Assembly: GCF_007830435.1 (NCBI RefSeq)
Contig: NZ_VLLC01000009.1
Coordinates: 1 to 46,426 of the forward strand
DNA: 46,426 nt
Direction: 5' to 3'
DNA from: Desulfobotulus alkaliphilus
Lineage (GTDB): Bacteria; Desulfobacterota; Desulfobacteria; Desulfobacterales; ASO4-4
This document shows positions 34,172-43,328 of this stretch, in pieces (within the stretch, counting starts at the first letter, position 1; each line of letters begins with the position of its first letter). A program made the position numbers and the translations under genes. Below the pieces are notes generated by a model. It saw nothing but the letters and a program-made list of their open reading frames with translations, was not told the DNA's origin and made no database searches.

Positions 34172-35611
34172 ATGACAAACCATGGGTTTTCTGCCATTAA
34201 CCCTCCATTGCAAGACAGAGATATGCTGCCAAATGCCAAGGATCTGCTGGCCAGGCACAGCCTGGATATTCTGGACGCCATTCCCGAGGGCGTTTTTGTT
34301 ACCAACCTTGAGGGCATTACACTTTACGTAAACCGGATGTATGAACAGCTGACAGGTCTTTCCCGGCATCAGGTGCTGGGTCGTCAGGTACGAACCCTGG
34401 TTGAGGAAGGTGTTTTTGACGTAGCGCTGAATCCTGAAGTGGTCCGCAAATCAAAAACCGTTACCCACACCCAGCGGCTCAGAAACGGGAAAATGCTTGT
34501 TCTCACGGGAACCCCCGTTTTTGATGAATCCGGGGCCCTGCGCCTTGTGATTACCTTTGCAAGGGATATTACAAGAATCAGCCAGCTGAACGAGCAGATT
34601 TCAGAGCAGAAACAGCTCATCGAACAGACCAACGAACAGATGGCCTATATGGCCCGTGAACAATCCCTGACCACAACGCCTGTTTTTGCAAGTAAAGTGA
34701 TGCGGGAAACCCTCAGCTTCCTGCAGACCATGGCAAAAACCGATGCCACTCTTCTGATTCTTGGAGAAACCGGCGTGGGCAAAGATGTCTTTGCCCGCTA
34801 TGTCCACGGTCAGAGCCAGCGTTGCGATAAAGTGATGATGAAGGTTGACTGCGGGAGCATCTCCGAATCTCTCGTTGAATCGGAAATGTTTGGTTACATG
34901 GCCGGAGCCTTTACGGGAGCCTCAAGCAAGGGAAAGGCAGGATACTTTGAGCTGGCCAAAGGCAGCACCATTTTCCTTGACGAAATAGGTGAAATGCCCC
35001 TCACCATGCAGACCCGCCTCCTCCGCGTTCTTCAGGATGGAGAAATTATGCGCATAGGCGGAAACAAGCCCGTCAAAGTCGATGCCAGAATCATAGCAGC
35101 AACCAACAGGGACCTTGTCAGCAGTATTGAAGAGGGAAAATTCAGGCAGGATTTATTTTACAGACTCAATGTTGCTACGGTTAAAATTCCACCTCTGCGG
35201 GAACGCAGGGCTGACATTCCTCTCCTCGCAGAAACTTTTCTGCGTCAGTACAGCCTAAGATACCATAAACAGATCGCCTTCATGGACATAACCCTGGAAA
35301 CCCTCACCCATTACCACTGGCCGGGAAATGTTCGTGAACTTGAAAACCTTGTCCACTCCCTTGTCATAACCCATGAGGGGCCCCTCATTGCCCCTGCCGA
35401 CCTTCCACCTTCTATTCACGGAAAAAAAACGGAAACAGCAGAGGATTATAAAGAATTTCTGCAGGGAGAACGTTCCCTTAAAGAAATCATGGCAGAAATT
35501 GAATCTGACTTTTTAAATCGTGCCATCCGGCACCACGGCTCCGTCCAGCAGGTGGCACGGATTTTTAAAATCAATCGCAGCACCATCTTCAGAAAAATCA
35601 ATAAAAAATGA
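34172..35611 (+). CDS. PAS-domain sigma54-dependent transcriptional activator
   Basis: A 479-residue enhancer-binding protein. It has a PAS domain (~30-135), a short coiled coil (~138-165), an AAA+ domain with Walker A GETGVGKD (198-205), the sigma54-contacting GAFTGA (245-250) and Walker B FLDEIGEM, then a Fis-type HTH at the C-terminus (SVQQVARIFKINRSTIFRKI). It lies downstream of islAB, and both dctP and islA have sigma54-type promoters with shared palindromes upstream, so it very likely activates them. The PAS domain may sense the sulfonate or a product. I start at ATG 34172 (GGAG 5 bases upstream); a GTG at 34136 and ATG at 34154 are alternatives. Confidence 0.87.
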   Translation: MTNHGFSAINPPLQDRDMLPNAKDLLARHSLDILDAIPEGVFVTNLEGITLYVNRMYEQLTGLSRHQVLGRQVRTLVEEGVFDVALNPEVVRKSKTVTHTQRLRNGKMLVLTGTPVFDESGALRLVITFARDITRISQLNEQISEQKQLIEQTNEQMAYMAREQSLTTTPVFASKVMRETLSFLQTMAKTDATLLILGETGVGKDVFARYVHGQSQRCDKVMMKVDCGSISESLVESEMFGYMAGAFTGASSKGKAGYFELAKGSTIFLDEIGEMPLTMQTRLLRVLQDGEIMRIGGNKPVKVDARIIAATNRDLVSSIEEGKFRQDLFYRLNVATVKIPPLRERRADIPLLAETFLRQYSLRYHKQIAFMDITLETLTHYHWPGNVRELENLVHSLVITHEGPLIAPADLPPSIHGKKTETAEDYKEFLQGERSLKEIMAEIESDFLNRAIRHHGSVQQVARIFKINRSTIFRKINKK

Positions 35612-35785
35612 CATGAGGTATGGACAGTCCCTGCCGTTTTTTCCTCTCCTTCCCCTGCTTTGCCTGCTATAAGAAACACCGTTCCATATTCAAAAGCAAA
35701 ACAGCTTTTTCCTGTCATCAAAAAACCCCGGCTTTTCAGCTTTTTTATAATCATATCTCCCAGCTTGAGAGAAAGGGTCTTTGCC

Positions 35786-36154
35786 ATGCCTTCTTTTCAT
35801 CCCCTGACCCATGCGGAAAAACGCATCTACCTCACCCAGAAAATGCACCCGGAATCATCCATGTGGAATGTCCCCACCTCCTTCCGGCTGCCTTCCGGAG
35901 ACGGGGATCTTCTGTTTAAAGCCGTGCAGCTTTTCCTGAAAAACCGAAGGGATATTCAGGTCCGGTTCAGGGAAACGGATGGCATTCCGCAGAAATACTT
36001 TTCAGACAGGGAAGACATTCCCCTTCTCATGCTGGATTTTTCAGACAGGGATGAGAAAGACTGCATGGAGTGGATGGATAAACAAAGCAGAACCCCCATG
36101 CCCATGCTGGAGCATCCCCTTCACTTCTTTGCCGTTTTAAGGGGAACAGATTGA
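35786..36154 (+). pseudogene. NRPS condensation domain, N-terminal fragment
   Basis: 122 residues opening FHPLTHAEKRIYLTQKMHPE, then SSMWNVPTSFRL and LFLKNRRDIQVRFRETDG: the start of a nonribosomal peptide synthetase condensation domain. A full domain is ~450 residues and includes the HHxxxDG active site; this stops before it. The start ATG at 35786 has AAAGGG upstream. Followed within 100 bases by an adenylation-domain fragment, so it is the remains of an NRPS gene with a large internal deletion. Confidence 0.65.
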
Positions 36155-36229
36155 GGGCTTCAACCCAAAGGATGCCCTCCCCGAAAGCCGCCATACCCCT
36201 CAGGCCCATATGGAAGCAGAGGCCCGTCC

Positions 36230-36598
36230 GGCAACCCCGGAGCAAGGGTTGTGGTGTGGCTAGAAAGGGTTCTGACCTACGGGAAGCTGGACTCTTTATC
36301 CAATGCCCTTAGCCGAAAGCTGCTGGCCATGGGTGCCGGACCGGAAACAGTAGTGGGCCTTCTCATGGACCGCTGTCCGGAACTCATCACGGCCCAGATG
36401 GCCATCATCAAAACCGGAGCAGCCTTCATGCCCATTGATGCGGGATATTCGGACTCCTGTATTTCTTTCATGCTGGAGGATGTGGAAGCTCCCTTCCTCA
36501 TCACCCAGACCCGTTTTATAAAGGAAAGGAATTTTCAAAAAACCATCCTTTTCAATATGGATGATCCGGATATTTTTGAACACCATACCGCCCAATAA
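36230..36598 (+). pseudogene. NRPS adenylation domain, N-terminal fragment
   Basis: The frame reads ARVVVWLERVLTYGKLDSLS, then LARKLLAMG-like helix, PETVVGLLMDRCPELITAQM and IIKTGAAFMPIDAGYS: the first ~110 residues of an AMP-binding adenylation domain. It ends after FLITQTRF with an unrelated tail (FEHHTAQ-stop), without the AMP-binding loop. In frame it reaches back to about 36230 with no good start. With the fragment upstream it forms a decayed C-A module. Confidence 0.6.
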
Positions 36599-36681
36599 AG
36601 CATAACCGCCTTTTTGTTGCTGCAGTCTTCTGAATTTTATGTTCAAAAGCTCCACGGAACTGAAAAGGAAGACTAAAATCC

Positions 36682-39600
36682 TTACTTTAAAAAGATACCT
36701 GGAAGAAGAGCCCCTATCATACAAGCTCCCGAGCTGCTTTTTTCTTCAGCATGAGGCTGTGAAGGCGGTTGAGGGTCGGGAGGAGGCAGCTGTTCTGACA
36801 CGGCCAGCCCCCATAAAAAACCTGTGATTCCGTCAGGATATCTTTTAATGTCATTGGGACCACCATCCTCAATTTCCAGCAGAACACAGGTATGCCCTTC
36901 AGCAAGTCCGTCACTGTATTGCCCGGATCCCGGCCCGGGACAGATCCCCGCCGGTTTCATATGCGCCGACCGGACCCGGTTTCTGCTATCCTCAACAAAG
37001 GTGTGCCATCCGTACAGGCTGTCATATATACGTAAAATACTTTCCCTTTGAATACCGCCATTTAAAGTCAGTGGAATAATCAGTCTCGTGCTTTGACCAG
37101 AACTGCTGAAACCTGAAATTTCAAAATCATACAAAAAACCATAGTGTCGCATACCCCCGTCCTCTGCATGATGGGCCGGACTTCCTGAAAGACCGCCATA
37201 AAGGAGAAGATCTTCCATAGTAATCTGAATACCCTGTTTTCCTGCGGCATAGGCCACCGGGCCTGGACGGATTCGTAGCCCTGGGACCGTTTCCGCATAA
37301 TCATTCGCCCCAGGAACAAGCCGTATCCTGTTTGGATGGACATGCTCCGGGTCCAGATAATCGGGTATTCTGTTTTCAGAAAAATCCAGCACACCGCAAC
37401 CATCTCCAGGGGCAGAGGGGGCCGGGCAGGTATCCAATATTCTGAAGCGCATTCCGGCATAGGAAGAAATATCGCACGATGCGCTGGATACCTGAAGACC
37501 TAAATCATAAACCCCCGAAGGAAAAATAGAGGGATCCAGAACCCATTCAGATACGTTGCCAGGTGCGTGCACGGGACGGCCTTTGGTGTCAAAGAGACTC
37601 CATTCATAGACAACGTCTGAGCAACCATTCCTGACCATATAGGATCTTATCATTCCTGGCCCCTGCCCCTGCACAAGGGCTGTAACGGGCATGGATATAT
37701 CCGGCTGAAGCAGAGACAGGTGAATGACCGGCGGTTGTGGGGCTGGGGAAAGGGGCAGGGGATGTCTTGCAAGTGTACTTTTTTGTGCATGTACAGGCTC
37801 TCCCAGTACAAAATCGACATCCAGAGCAGAAGAAATTTTTGCGGTAGTTTGAAAAACAAGGGCTGCCATTTGTACTTCTGCCTCATCCTGCAGTGGCTTA
37901 TTAAAAATGATTTCTCCTTTTCTGAGGTCCTCAGGGAAAATCCACGCGGCTCCCTGCGTTTCAAAGGGTACCCGGACAGGATAGTACGGTGCTCTGCCTT
38001 CCATAAAAATTTTTACGGAAACAGCATTACCAGCACCCGTAGTCTGGGTTTCAGAAACAAAGCCTACCCTTGGATAAACTATAATATTCAGAACTTCCTT
38101 CCTGGCAAGATCCCGAACCTCGATGCTGTACAACCCGGTTTTCAGTATATCCAGCTCATACTTTCCGACATCCGTCTGCCGAAGCAGATCTTCCACAGGC
38201 AAGGTAATGTCATTAATGCGAACCTGTGAGATCTCCGGGGCAAAACCATCCGAAACAGAGAAGAAAACAACATCTCCAAGCTCTGCAGAGATTTTATCCA
38301 CAGAGTTACCATTCTTGTCTTTTATCGTAAAAGAAGAAGGTTCAAAACTTGCAGTTACGCTGAGGTTGGCTTTGACGTTCAGATCCCTGCGAGGATTTTC
38401 CTTAGAGCCATCACTCCATCCTGCAAAGACGTAACCGAGGTCGGGAATGGCCGAGACGATTGTTCCATGACTTCCTTCCCTGACACTCTGCATGGCCAGA
38501 CCAAAGATTTTACCATTGATCCCAGCATGATAATTCAGGGTGTAATAAACAGAAGCAGATTTAAAATCGGCCTCGACGGTACATGCTGCGTTGATGGAGC
38601 CTGTGGTATAGGTGTTGCCGAAAAGGATACCGTCGCAGCCATCAACTGTTTCAATGGCATAACCTGGCTCGGCTAATATAATAAACTCGGTTCGCTGCCC
38701 ATTATGAACATTACGGGCGGAAGGATAGATACTTCCTCCCTGGCTGGATCGGGTACTTACTGTATGGGAGACTGGCGCTATAGGTTGAAATAGAGCTTCC
38801 ACGGTACAGGCTCCGGTCACAGGTCCTGTGGTGTAGGTGTTTCCGGAAAGGCTGCCGTCACAGCCGCCGACACTTTCAATCTCATAACCACTGTCCGGAG
38901 ATATTATAAAACTTGTGCTCTGTCCGTGCCCAACGCTGCGGGTGTCGGGCTGAATACTGCCACCTGCACCGGACAGGGCATTCACCGCATAGGTCCGCAG
39001 CCTGAAGGCAGCCTCTATTGTACAGGCTCCGGTCACAGGTCCTGTGGTGTAGGTGTTTCCGGAAAGACTGCCGCCGCAGCCGCCGACACTCTCAATCTCA
39101 TAACCACTGTCCGGAGATATTACAAAACTTGTGCTCTGTCCGTGCCCAACGCTGCGGGTGTCGGGCTGAATACTGCCGCCTGCACCGGACAGGGTATTCA
39201 CCGCATAGGTTCGCAGCCTGAAGGAAGCCTCTATTGTACAGGCTCCGGTCACAGGTCCTGTGGTGTAGGTGTTTCCGGAAAGGCTGCCGCCACAGCCGCC
39301 GACACTTTCAATCTCATAACCACTGTCCGGAGATATTATAAAACTTGTGCTCTGTCCGTGCCCAACGCTGCGGGTGTCGGGCTGAATACTGCCGCCTGCA
39401 CCGGAGGACAGGGTATTCACCGCATAGGTCCGCAGCCTGAAGGAAGCCTCTATTGTACAGGCTCCGGTCACAGGCCCTGTGGTGTAGGTGTTTCCGGAAA
39501 GACTGCCGCCACAGCCCCTTACGTGATCAATGGTGTATCCGGAAGGCGGAAACAGGGTAAAAGACGTGGTATTACCCTGAATAACATGACTGCTGACAGG

Positions 39601-40446
39601 CCTTATGGCATCCGTAAAGCCGGATACGGTACTTACGGTAAAAGTTTCAACGGGCCTTCCAATTGCAAGAATGCCATCCCTTCCGGCTTTCGTGGGAGGA
39701 CTGTCCGGAGTATTGCCACGCCAGCGATACGTATGGTCTCCCACTTCAGGAGTGGAAAATACCATTTTCCCGATACCTACACCGCTTGGTAGGCCGCCGG
39801 GCACTCTGGGCAAGGACTCGTAATTGAAAATGTGAGCATAATCGCCTTCTTTGTTACGCGTATCACTTCCATGGGGCGATGACGTGGCATCGGCAATATA
39901 CATCTCATAGGTATCTTCGGATATCTTTTGGGGTTCGGAATAAATTATCATGACGTGACCCGTATTTCCTGGGACATCGCCATCCGTATGTTTATAGGCA
40001 ATAAGATCTCCCGGCAGGGCATCACGGATATGCCCCACAGACTGCCAGTAAGGGCTTTGCTTACCATTAGCAATGTCCATTATGTGCTCATAGTAATCCT
40101 TTGCACGGGGTCTTTGGGGATTATCAGGTTGAGTTCGACTGCTTTTAGGAAAATCATTGAAATAGGGCGAGGGATGATCCGGATCAGGGATGGAAGTATC
40201 CAGCTCTTCCAGAATTTTTCCCACCCAATAAGAACAATCAACATAAAATTTTCCCTGATTATCAAAGATATAATTATTGTTTGTGTATAGTGTTTCCACA
40301 ACCCGGCCCAACAGGGCATCGTGAACCTCAATGAGCTTTTCGCCCATGGTCGCATATTTTTCAGATGCTTCTGCTTGCTGATTCGGAAAGATAACTAAAA
40401 AACAAAGGGTGAGAGTCGTTATGATAAAGTTTTTTAGTGTCGGCAT
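36682..40446 (-). CDS. Large secreted protein: NlpC/P60-like N-terminus, tandem repeats, anchor region
   Basis: A 1254-residue exported protein. The signal peptide covers residues ~1-28 (cleavage near AEA). Residues ~30-245 resemble a papain-fold NlpC/P60-type amidase: C71 in VDCSYWVGKIL, H164 in GNTGHVMIIYS and a third polar residue near D186. Then follow about six repeats of ~72 residues (about 265-630), each with GGSIQPDTRSVGHGQSTSF, GYEIESVGGCGGSLSGN and TYTTGPVTGACTIEASF; the four middle ones are almost identical. A later repeat resembles InlB/Flg_new-type modules (GYVFAGWSDGSKENPRR). The C-terminal ~200 residues resemble a choice-of-anchor-U-type domain with a short Cys-containing hydrophobic tail (SSSGACMIGALLPG). 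Likely cell-surface attached. Convergent with the NRPS debris. Confidence 0.7.
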   Translation of the reverse strand: MPTLKNFIITTLTLCFLVIFPNQQAEASEKYATMGEKLIEVHDALLGRVVETLYTNNNYIFDNQGKFYVDCSYWVGKILEELDTSIPDPDHPSPYFNDFPKSSRTQPDNPQRPRAKDYYEHIMDIANGKQSPYWQSVGHIRDALPGDLIAYKHTDGDVPGNTGHVMIIYSEPQKISEDTYEMYIADATSSPHGSDTRNKEGDYAHIFNYESLPRVPGGLPSGVGIGKMVFSTPEVGDHTYRWRGNTPDSPPTKAGRDGILAIGRPVETFTVSTVSGFTDAIRPVSSHVIQGNTTSFTLFPPSGYTIDHVRGCGGSLSGNTYTTGPVTGACTIEASFRLRTYAVNTLSSGAGGSIQPDTRSVGHGQSTSFIISPDSGYEIESVGGCGGSLSGNTYTTGPVTGACTIEASFRLRTYAVNTLSGAGGSIQPDTRSVGHGQSTSFVISPDSGYEIESVGGCGGSLSGNTYTTGPVTGACTIEAAFRLRTYAVNALSGAGGSIQPDTRSVGHGQSTSFIISPDSGYEIESVGGCDGSLSGNTYTTGPVTGACTVEALFQPIAPVSHTVSTRSSQGGSIYPSARNVHNGQRTEFIILAEPGYAIETVDGCDGILFGNTYTTGSINAACTVEADFKSASVYYTLNYHAGINGKIFGLAMQSVREGSHGTIVSAIPDLGYVFAGWSDGSKENPRRDLNVKANLSVTASFEPSSFTIKDKNGNSVDKISAELGDVVFFSVSDGFAPEISQVRINDITLPVEDLLRQTDVGKYELDILKTGLYSIEVRDLARKEVLNIIVYPRVGFVSETQTTGAGNAVSVKIFMEGRAPYYPVRVPFETQGAAWIFPEDLRKGEIIFNKPLQDEAEVQMAALVFQTTAKISSALDVDFVLGEPVHAQKSTLARHPLPLSPAPQPPVIHLSLLQPDISMPVTALVQGQGPGMIRSYMVRNGCSDVVYEWSLFDTKGRPVHAPGNVSEWVLDPSIFPSGVYDLGLQVSSASCDISSYAGMRFRILDTCPAPSAPGDGCGVLDFSENRIPDYLDPEHVHPNRIRLVPGANDYAETVPGLRIRPGPVAYAAGKQGIQITMEDLLLYGGLSGSPAHHAEDGGMRHYGFLYDFEISGFSSSGQSTRLIIPLTLNGGIQRESILRIYDSLYGWHTFVEDSRNRVRSAHMKPAGICPGPGSGQYSDGLAEGHTCVLLEIEDGGPNDIKRYPDGITGFLWGLAVSEQLPPPDPQPPSQPHAEEKSSSGACMIGALLPGIFLK
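38805..39510 (-). repeat. 216/219-bp tandem DNA repeats
   Basis: The word TACAGGCTCCGGTCACAGG recurs at 38805, 39021, 39237 and 39456, giving unit lengths 216, 216 and 219. The units are nearly identical at DNA level, pointing to recent duplication. The 3-base difference adds one Ser codon without breaking the frame. More diverged copies flank this core on both sides. Confidence 0.9.
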
Positions 40447-41272
40447 TCTCTTTTCCTTGTTAAAAGGATAAGTTCCGGAGTATCAGGGTTCAGACAAATA
40501 AAGAGTATGATCGCCAGCTACAAAAACGAGTAAAGAAAACCTGGCACGCACTGCAATTGGCCATACCAACCCCTTAACAAATCAAAGGGCCACAATTTTT
40601 CCCCCATGCGAACCTTAACTCGGGAAAATTGTATAATCAGATTTTGCTCCACCTCTGAGGGGTACCCCAGCAAAAGAAGGTGTTAAAAAATTTTCACAGG
40701 ACAGCTTTGTGTGAGCTTGCATAAAACATCTGCGCCCATATGACCTGACAATAACAACCGGATCACCAAACCGTGGCTGAGCCAGAGAATAAGCAGCAAA
40801 ACGAAATACACACAGACAAAAAGTCTGCTTTCAAACATTTCACTCGCACATTGCAAATAGTATGCCGCTTTTGAGCGGTTTTAATTTGGTTTTTTAAATT
40901 CAATAACTTAAAAAGCCAATCATCCATCGCTGGTGGAAATGAGTTTGAATCCGACAACGAGTTATTCTATGGTAAGACGCTGTAACAGGCGTGGGTTGCT
41001 TCTGGACAACTTCAAAAGTTTCTTTGTCACAAAACGCCCTAACACGACGTGCGTTACTAAAAAAACATATTCTGCCTTTTTCCCACATAAAGCACACAGA
41101 AACAGGTCTTCTGTGTCAACATCCGAAACAAATAAGGTCAATAACAGACATTTTTTGTCAATATAAACTCTGCAGATGTAAAACCCTCATATGCAACAAA
41201 GTTCGTCATTATTCGAAAAAGTCATAATTTAAAGTCGCCGTTATGTCTGTTTCAAAATATAGCAAAGGGTAA

Positions 41273-41337
41273 AAAAAACGGATCTTCCAGCCCCAGGCCT
41301 GACAATGCCTGTTGAAGCCGCTGAAAGATCCGTTTTT
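41273..41337. terminator. Long bidirectional stem-loop
   Basis: AAAAACGGATCTTCCAG pairs with CTGAAAGATCCGTTTTT (one mismatch), with an inner CAGGC/GCCTG hairpin. A-run on one side and T-run on the other make it terminator-like in both directions. Confidence 0.6.
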
Positions 41338-41339
41338 AG

Positions 41340-41370
41340 AGCCTGATTATTTTTTCAGGCTGCCTTTTTG
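41340..41370 (+). terminator. Stem-loop with T-run
   Basis: AGCCTGA/TCAGGCT around TTATTTTT, followed by GCCTTTTTG. It is directly adjacent to the previous hairpin, between the secreted-protein gene and the BMC operon. Confidence 0.5.
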
Positions 41371-41780
41371 AATGCCTTCTCGTCTATAAGATCCAGAAAT
41401 CTTCTGCTCCTTCGTATGACCTTTCTCCTTGAAAACGAGGAAAGACAGGAAGGCAACAAGGGCAGAAACTCATGATTGTTGTTGCGGTTACCAGATTTTC
41501 AGAGCCTTACATAGGCGCCGGAAATCGATGTACTCCTAAGATACCCGCCCCTGTTTAGACCAGATATTTTGGCGTTATCCGCCTGTAAAATCTGTTTTAT
41601 GAACATATACTCACATTTTAAACACATGAATTTACGAGTTTTTTTCCATAAAACAAGAAAACCCCTCTTTTGAATAAACCATGCATTCAATAAATTTCTA
41701 AAAACGGTTCTTCAGACTAAAGTTCCATAAGGCTGGCATGACAGAAAAAAGGTAAAATTTCCGCTTTATAAATGCTGTTT

Positions 41781-42215
41781 TCAAAAAATCAGAGATTTCA
41801 AAGCCCCAAGCCCCTCCCCCGTTTCCGTATTCCAGCACACAATTTCTTTGGCTCCGGCGTTCTGAAGGAAACGTTTTGCCCTTTCCACCTGATTTTCAGG
41901 GGCTTCGGCCCTTGAGACCACACCCAGCACCCTGCGGGTGAAAAGGGTGGCAAACTGGGGCGGAAAAAGGCTGCTGATGCGGGTGGCGTCCTGAATCATA
42001 AGAACCATGTCGCAGTCTGCGGAGGTGGTGATGATGGCGGGATAGAAGCGCCGGTTTTCCAGAAACTCACCCGGCGTGTTGATGAAGGGGCCGCAGAATT
42101 CAAGGGCCATGGGCCTGCGGGTGGCAGGACGCTGTCCCGAGAGGGCTTCCATGAGGGCGGTCTTGCCCACACCGTTTTCACCAATGAGAAGCACCCTTTT
42201 CATGGTCTTCGGCAT
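41781..42215 (-). CDS. pduV: EutP/PduV-like small GTPase of the microcompartment
   Basis: A 144-residue P-loop GTPase. Walker A is GENGVGKT at residues ~12-19. The switch-like INTPGEFLENRRFYPAIITT segment follows, and the rest matches the EutP/PduV family. Such proteins associate with BMCs and may help their placement in the cell. The NKxD element is degenerate (VVSRAEAPE), common in this family. It is the last gene of the BMC operon here, 18 bases after the shell gene, with AGGAAGG before the ATG. Hairpins ~400 bases downstream may end the transcript. Confidence 0.85.
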   Translation of the reverse strand: MPKTMKRVLLIGENGVGKTALMEALSGQRPATRRPMALEFCGPFINTPGEFLENRRFYPAIITTSADCDMVLMIQDATRISSLFPPQFATLFTRRVLGVVSRAEAPENQVERAKRFLQNAGAKEIVCWNTETGEGLGALKSLIF

Positions 42216-42233
42216 GGGCTTTCCTTCCTGTTT

Positions 42234-42590
42234 TCATGAACGTGTCATGTCAACGGATGCGTAGTGCAGCACTTCGTCAAAATAGTGGAGAACGGCCCTT
42301 AAAGAGGCCTCCACACTGGCCACATCCCCCACAATGACAAGGGAGCCGCCAAAGCGGTCCAGAAAACCGATGTCCACGGAAGCAGCCTTGGTGGCAATAT
42401 CCGCTGCGATGATAACGCCCTCGCTGGGGGTGATGGTGAGAATGCCGATGGCGTCTCCTGCATCATCGTCGAGACCGAGCTTCAGGTAGATGCTTTTCTG
42501 GGGGCTTGCGATCACATGGGCCAGCGTCACCTGTTTTCCCGGAACATATTCCTGAATGACCCGCTGTTTGGGTGCATCGGCCATCACCAT
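42234..42590 (-). CDS. pduU: BMC shell protein, EutS/PduU type (permuted BMC-H)
   Basis: A 118-residue permuted BMC-domain protein. The start [20 protein letters not shown] matches EutS/PduU, where an N-terminal strand forms a small beta-barrel over the hexamer pore. The shell fold follows ([40 protein letters not shown]). It forms hexameric facets of the shell. I chose ATG at 42590 with a consensus AGGAGG upstream; a longer frame begins at 42623. Sits between the PduT-like and PduV-like genes. Confidence 0.9.
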   Translation of the reverse strand: MVMADAPKQRVIQEYVPGKQVTLAHVIASPQKSIYLKLGLDDDAGDAIGILTITPSEGVIIAADIATKAASVDIGFLDRFGGSLVIVGDVASVEASLRAVLHYFDEVLHYASVDMTRS

Positions 42591-42616
42591 TTTTTTCCTC
42601 CTGTCAGTATTTTCAA

Positions 42617-42651
42617 CCCTCACCCCGGCCCTCTCCCGGAGGGAGAGGGAG
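42617..42651. repeat. Widespread CCCTCACCCCGGCCC-type intergenic hairpin
   Basis: CCCTCTCCC pairs with GGGAGAGGG around GGA. Sequences beginning CCCTCACCCCGGCCCTCTCC are repeated between genes in many bacterial genomes. It lies in the 90-base gap between the two shell genes and may act on the mRNA. Confidence 0.6.
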
Positions 42652-42680
42652 AACTGAAGGGGAGTCTGTCGTCCGTCCCC

Positions 42681-43232
42681 TTACAGCAGCTGAGCCTTCA
42701 GATCCGAACTGGGAGAAGGGATCACCACATGGCTGTAAACGGGTCCGGAGTCTCCCACGCCTTCCACACCTGCGGTAACAGAAGATCTCACAGATCCCAC
42801 ATCACCGGTCATGGTCACAAAGGATTTACCGGCAAGACCCGCTGCAAAACGGATTTCCAGAAGATCCACCTGCCCTGCCTTGGCTGCGGCATCGGCGGCC
42901 AGAATGCAGGAAGCCGTGGTAAAGGTTTCAATAACACCCAGAGCGTCGATGGAGGCCCGCAGCCCGGTTCCGTTGAGGGCGGGAATCACACCACTGTGGA
43001 CATTGGGCAGGACAAACCAGTCAATGATCATCTCGCCGCCAATTTCAAGGCCCGTTTCCACGGAGCTTTTCACGGCCCCCGTGTCCCCCGCCACCATAAT
43101 AAGATAGCGGCCGGGACAGGTGGGACGTGCCAGCACAAGTTTCACCTCTGCGGCCTTGACCATTTCATCGGCGGTGTGCATGCCCAGGGCAATGCTGTTC
43201 AGTTCCACACAACCTATCGTTCTTAAATCCAT
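42681..43232 (-). CDS. pduT: BMC tandem-domain shell protein, PduT type
   Basis: A 183-residue protein with two BMC domains (residues ~1-90 and ~95-180: SIALGMHTADEMVKAAEVKL; GVIETFTTASCILAADAAAK). Such proteins form pseudo-hexameric trimers in the shell. C39 in RPTCPGR is in the position where PduT holds a [4Fe-4S] cluster at the trimer axis, thought to move electrons across the shell. This fits the PduS-like gene 97 bases upstream. I chose ATG at 43232 (GAGGG 8 bases before); a GTG at 43241 is possible. Confidence 0.88.
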   Translation of the reverse strand: MDLRTIGCVELNSIALGMHTADEMVKAAEVKLVLARPTCPGRYLIMVAGDTGAVKSSVETGLEIGGEMIIDWFVLPNVHSGVIPALNGTGLRASIDALGVIETFTTASCILAADAAAKAGQVDLLEIRFAAGLAGKSFVTMTGDVGSVRSSVTAGVEGVGDSGPVYSHVVIPSPSSDLKAQLL

Positions 43233-43328
43233 TATGTTCACCCTCTCTGATTAAATCCCTGAAGTAGATACCTGTGTTCCTGAATACGGTCCCTGAATCG
43301 GGCAGACCTCTGCACAAGGGCAGAAACA

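Larger units (their letters stand above)
40447..41780. other. 1.3 kb gap with hairpins and possible element remnants
   Basis: No intact gene. Seen in order: a perfect GGGGTACCCC palindrome (~40658-40667), an ACAATTTT/AAAATTGT stem (~40591-40632), a small CCGCT/AGCGG hairpin with T-run (40865-40882), then the two hairpins listed separately at 41273 and 41340. On the minus strand an open frame of ~40 codons ending at 41355 (RRSRRFLDLIDEKAFKKAA) looks like the tail of a lost protein, perhaps a transposase, without a start. Mostly AT-rich. Confidence 0.4.

Noticed and set aside
38805-39510. Possible CRISPR array because of regular repeats
   Set aside because: Units of 216/219 bases are in frame within a protein and there are no short repeats with unique spacers or cas genes.
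38926-39792. Repetitive plus-strand frame within the secreted repeat protein
   Set aside because: It is the reverse-strand reading of the tandem repeats; the minus-strand frame has a signal peptide and continues for 1254 codons.
40900-40970. GTTTGAATCC stretch resembling a tRNA T-loop
   Set aside because: No matching acceptor, D or anticodon stems around it.
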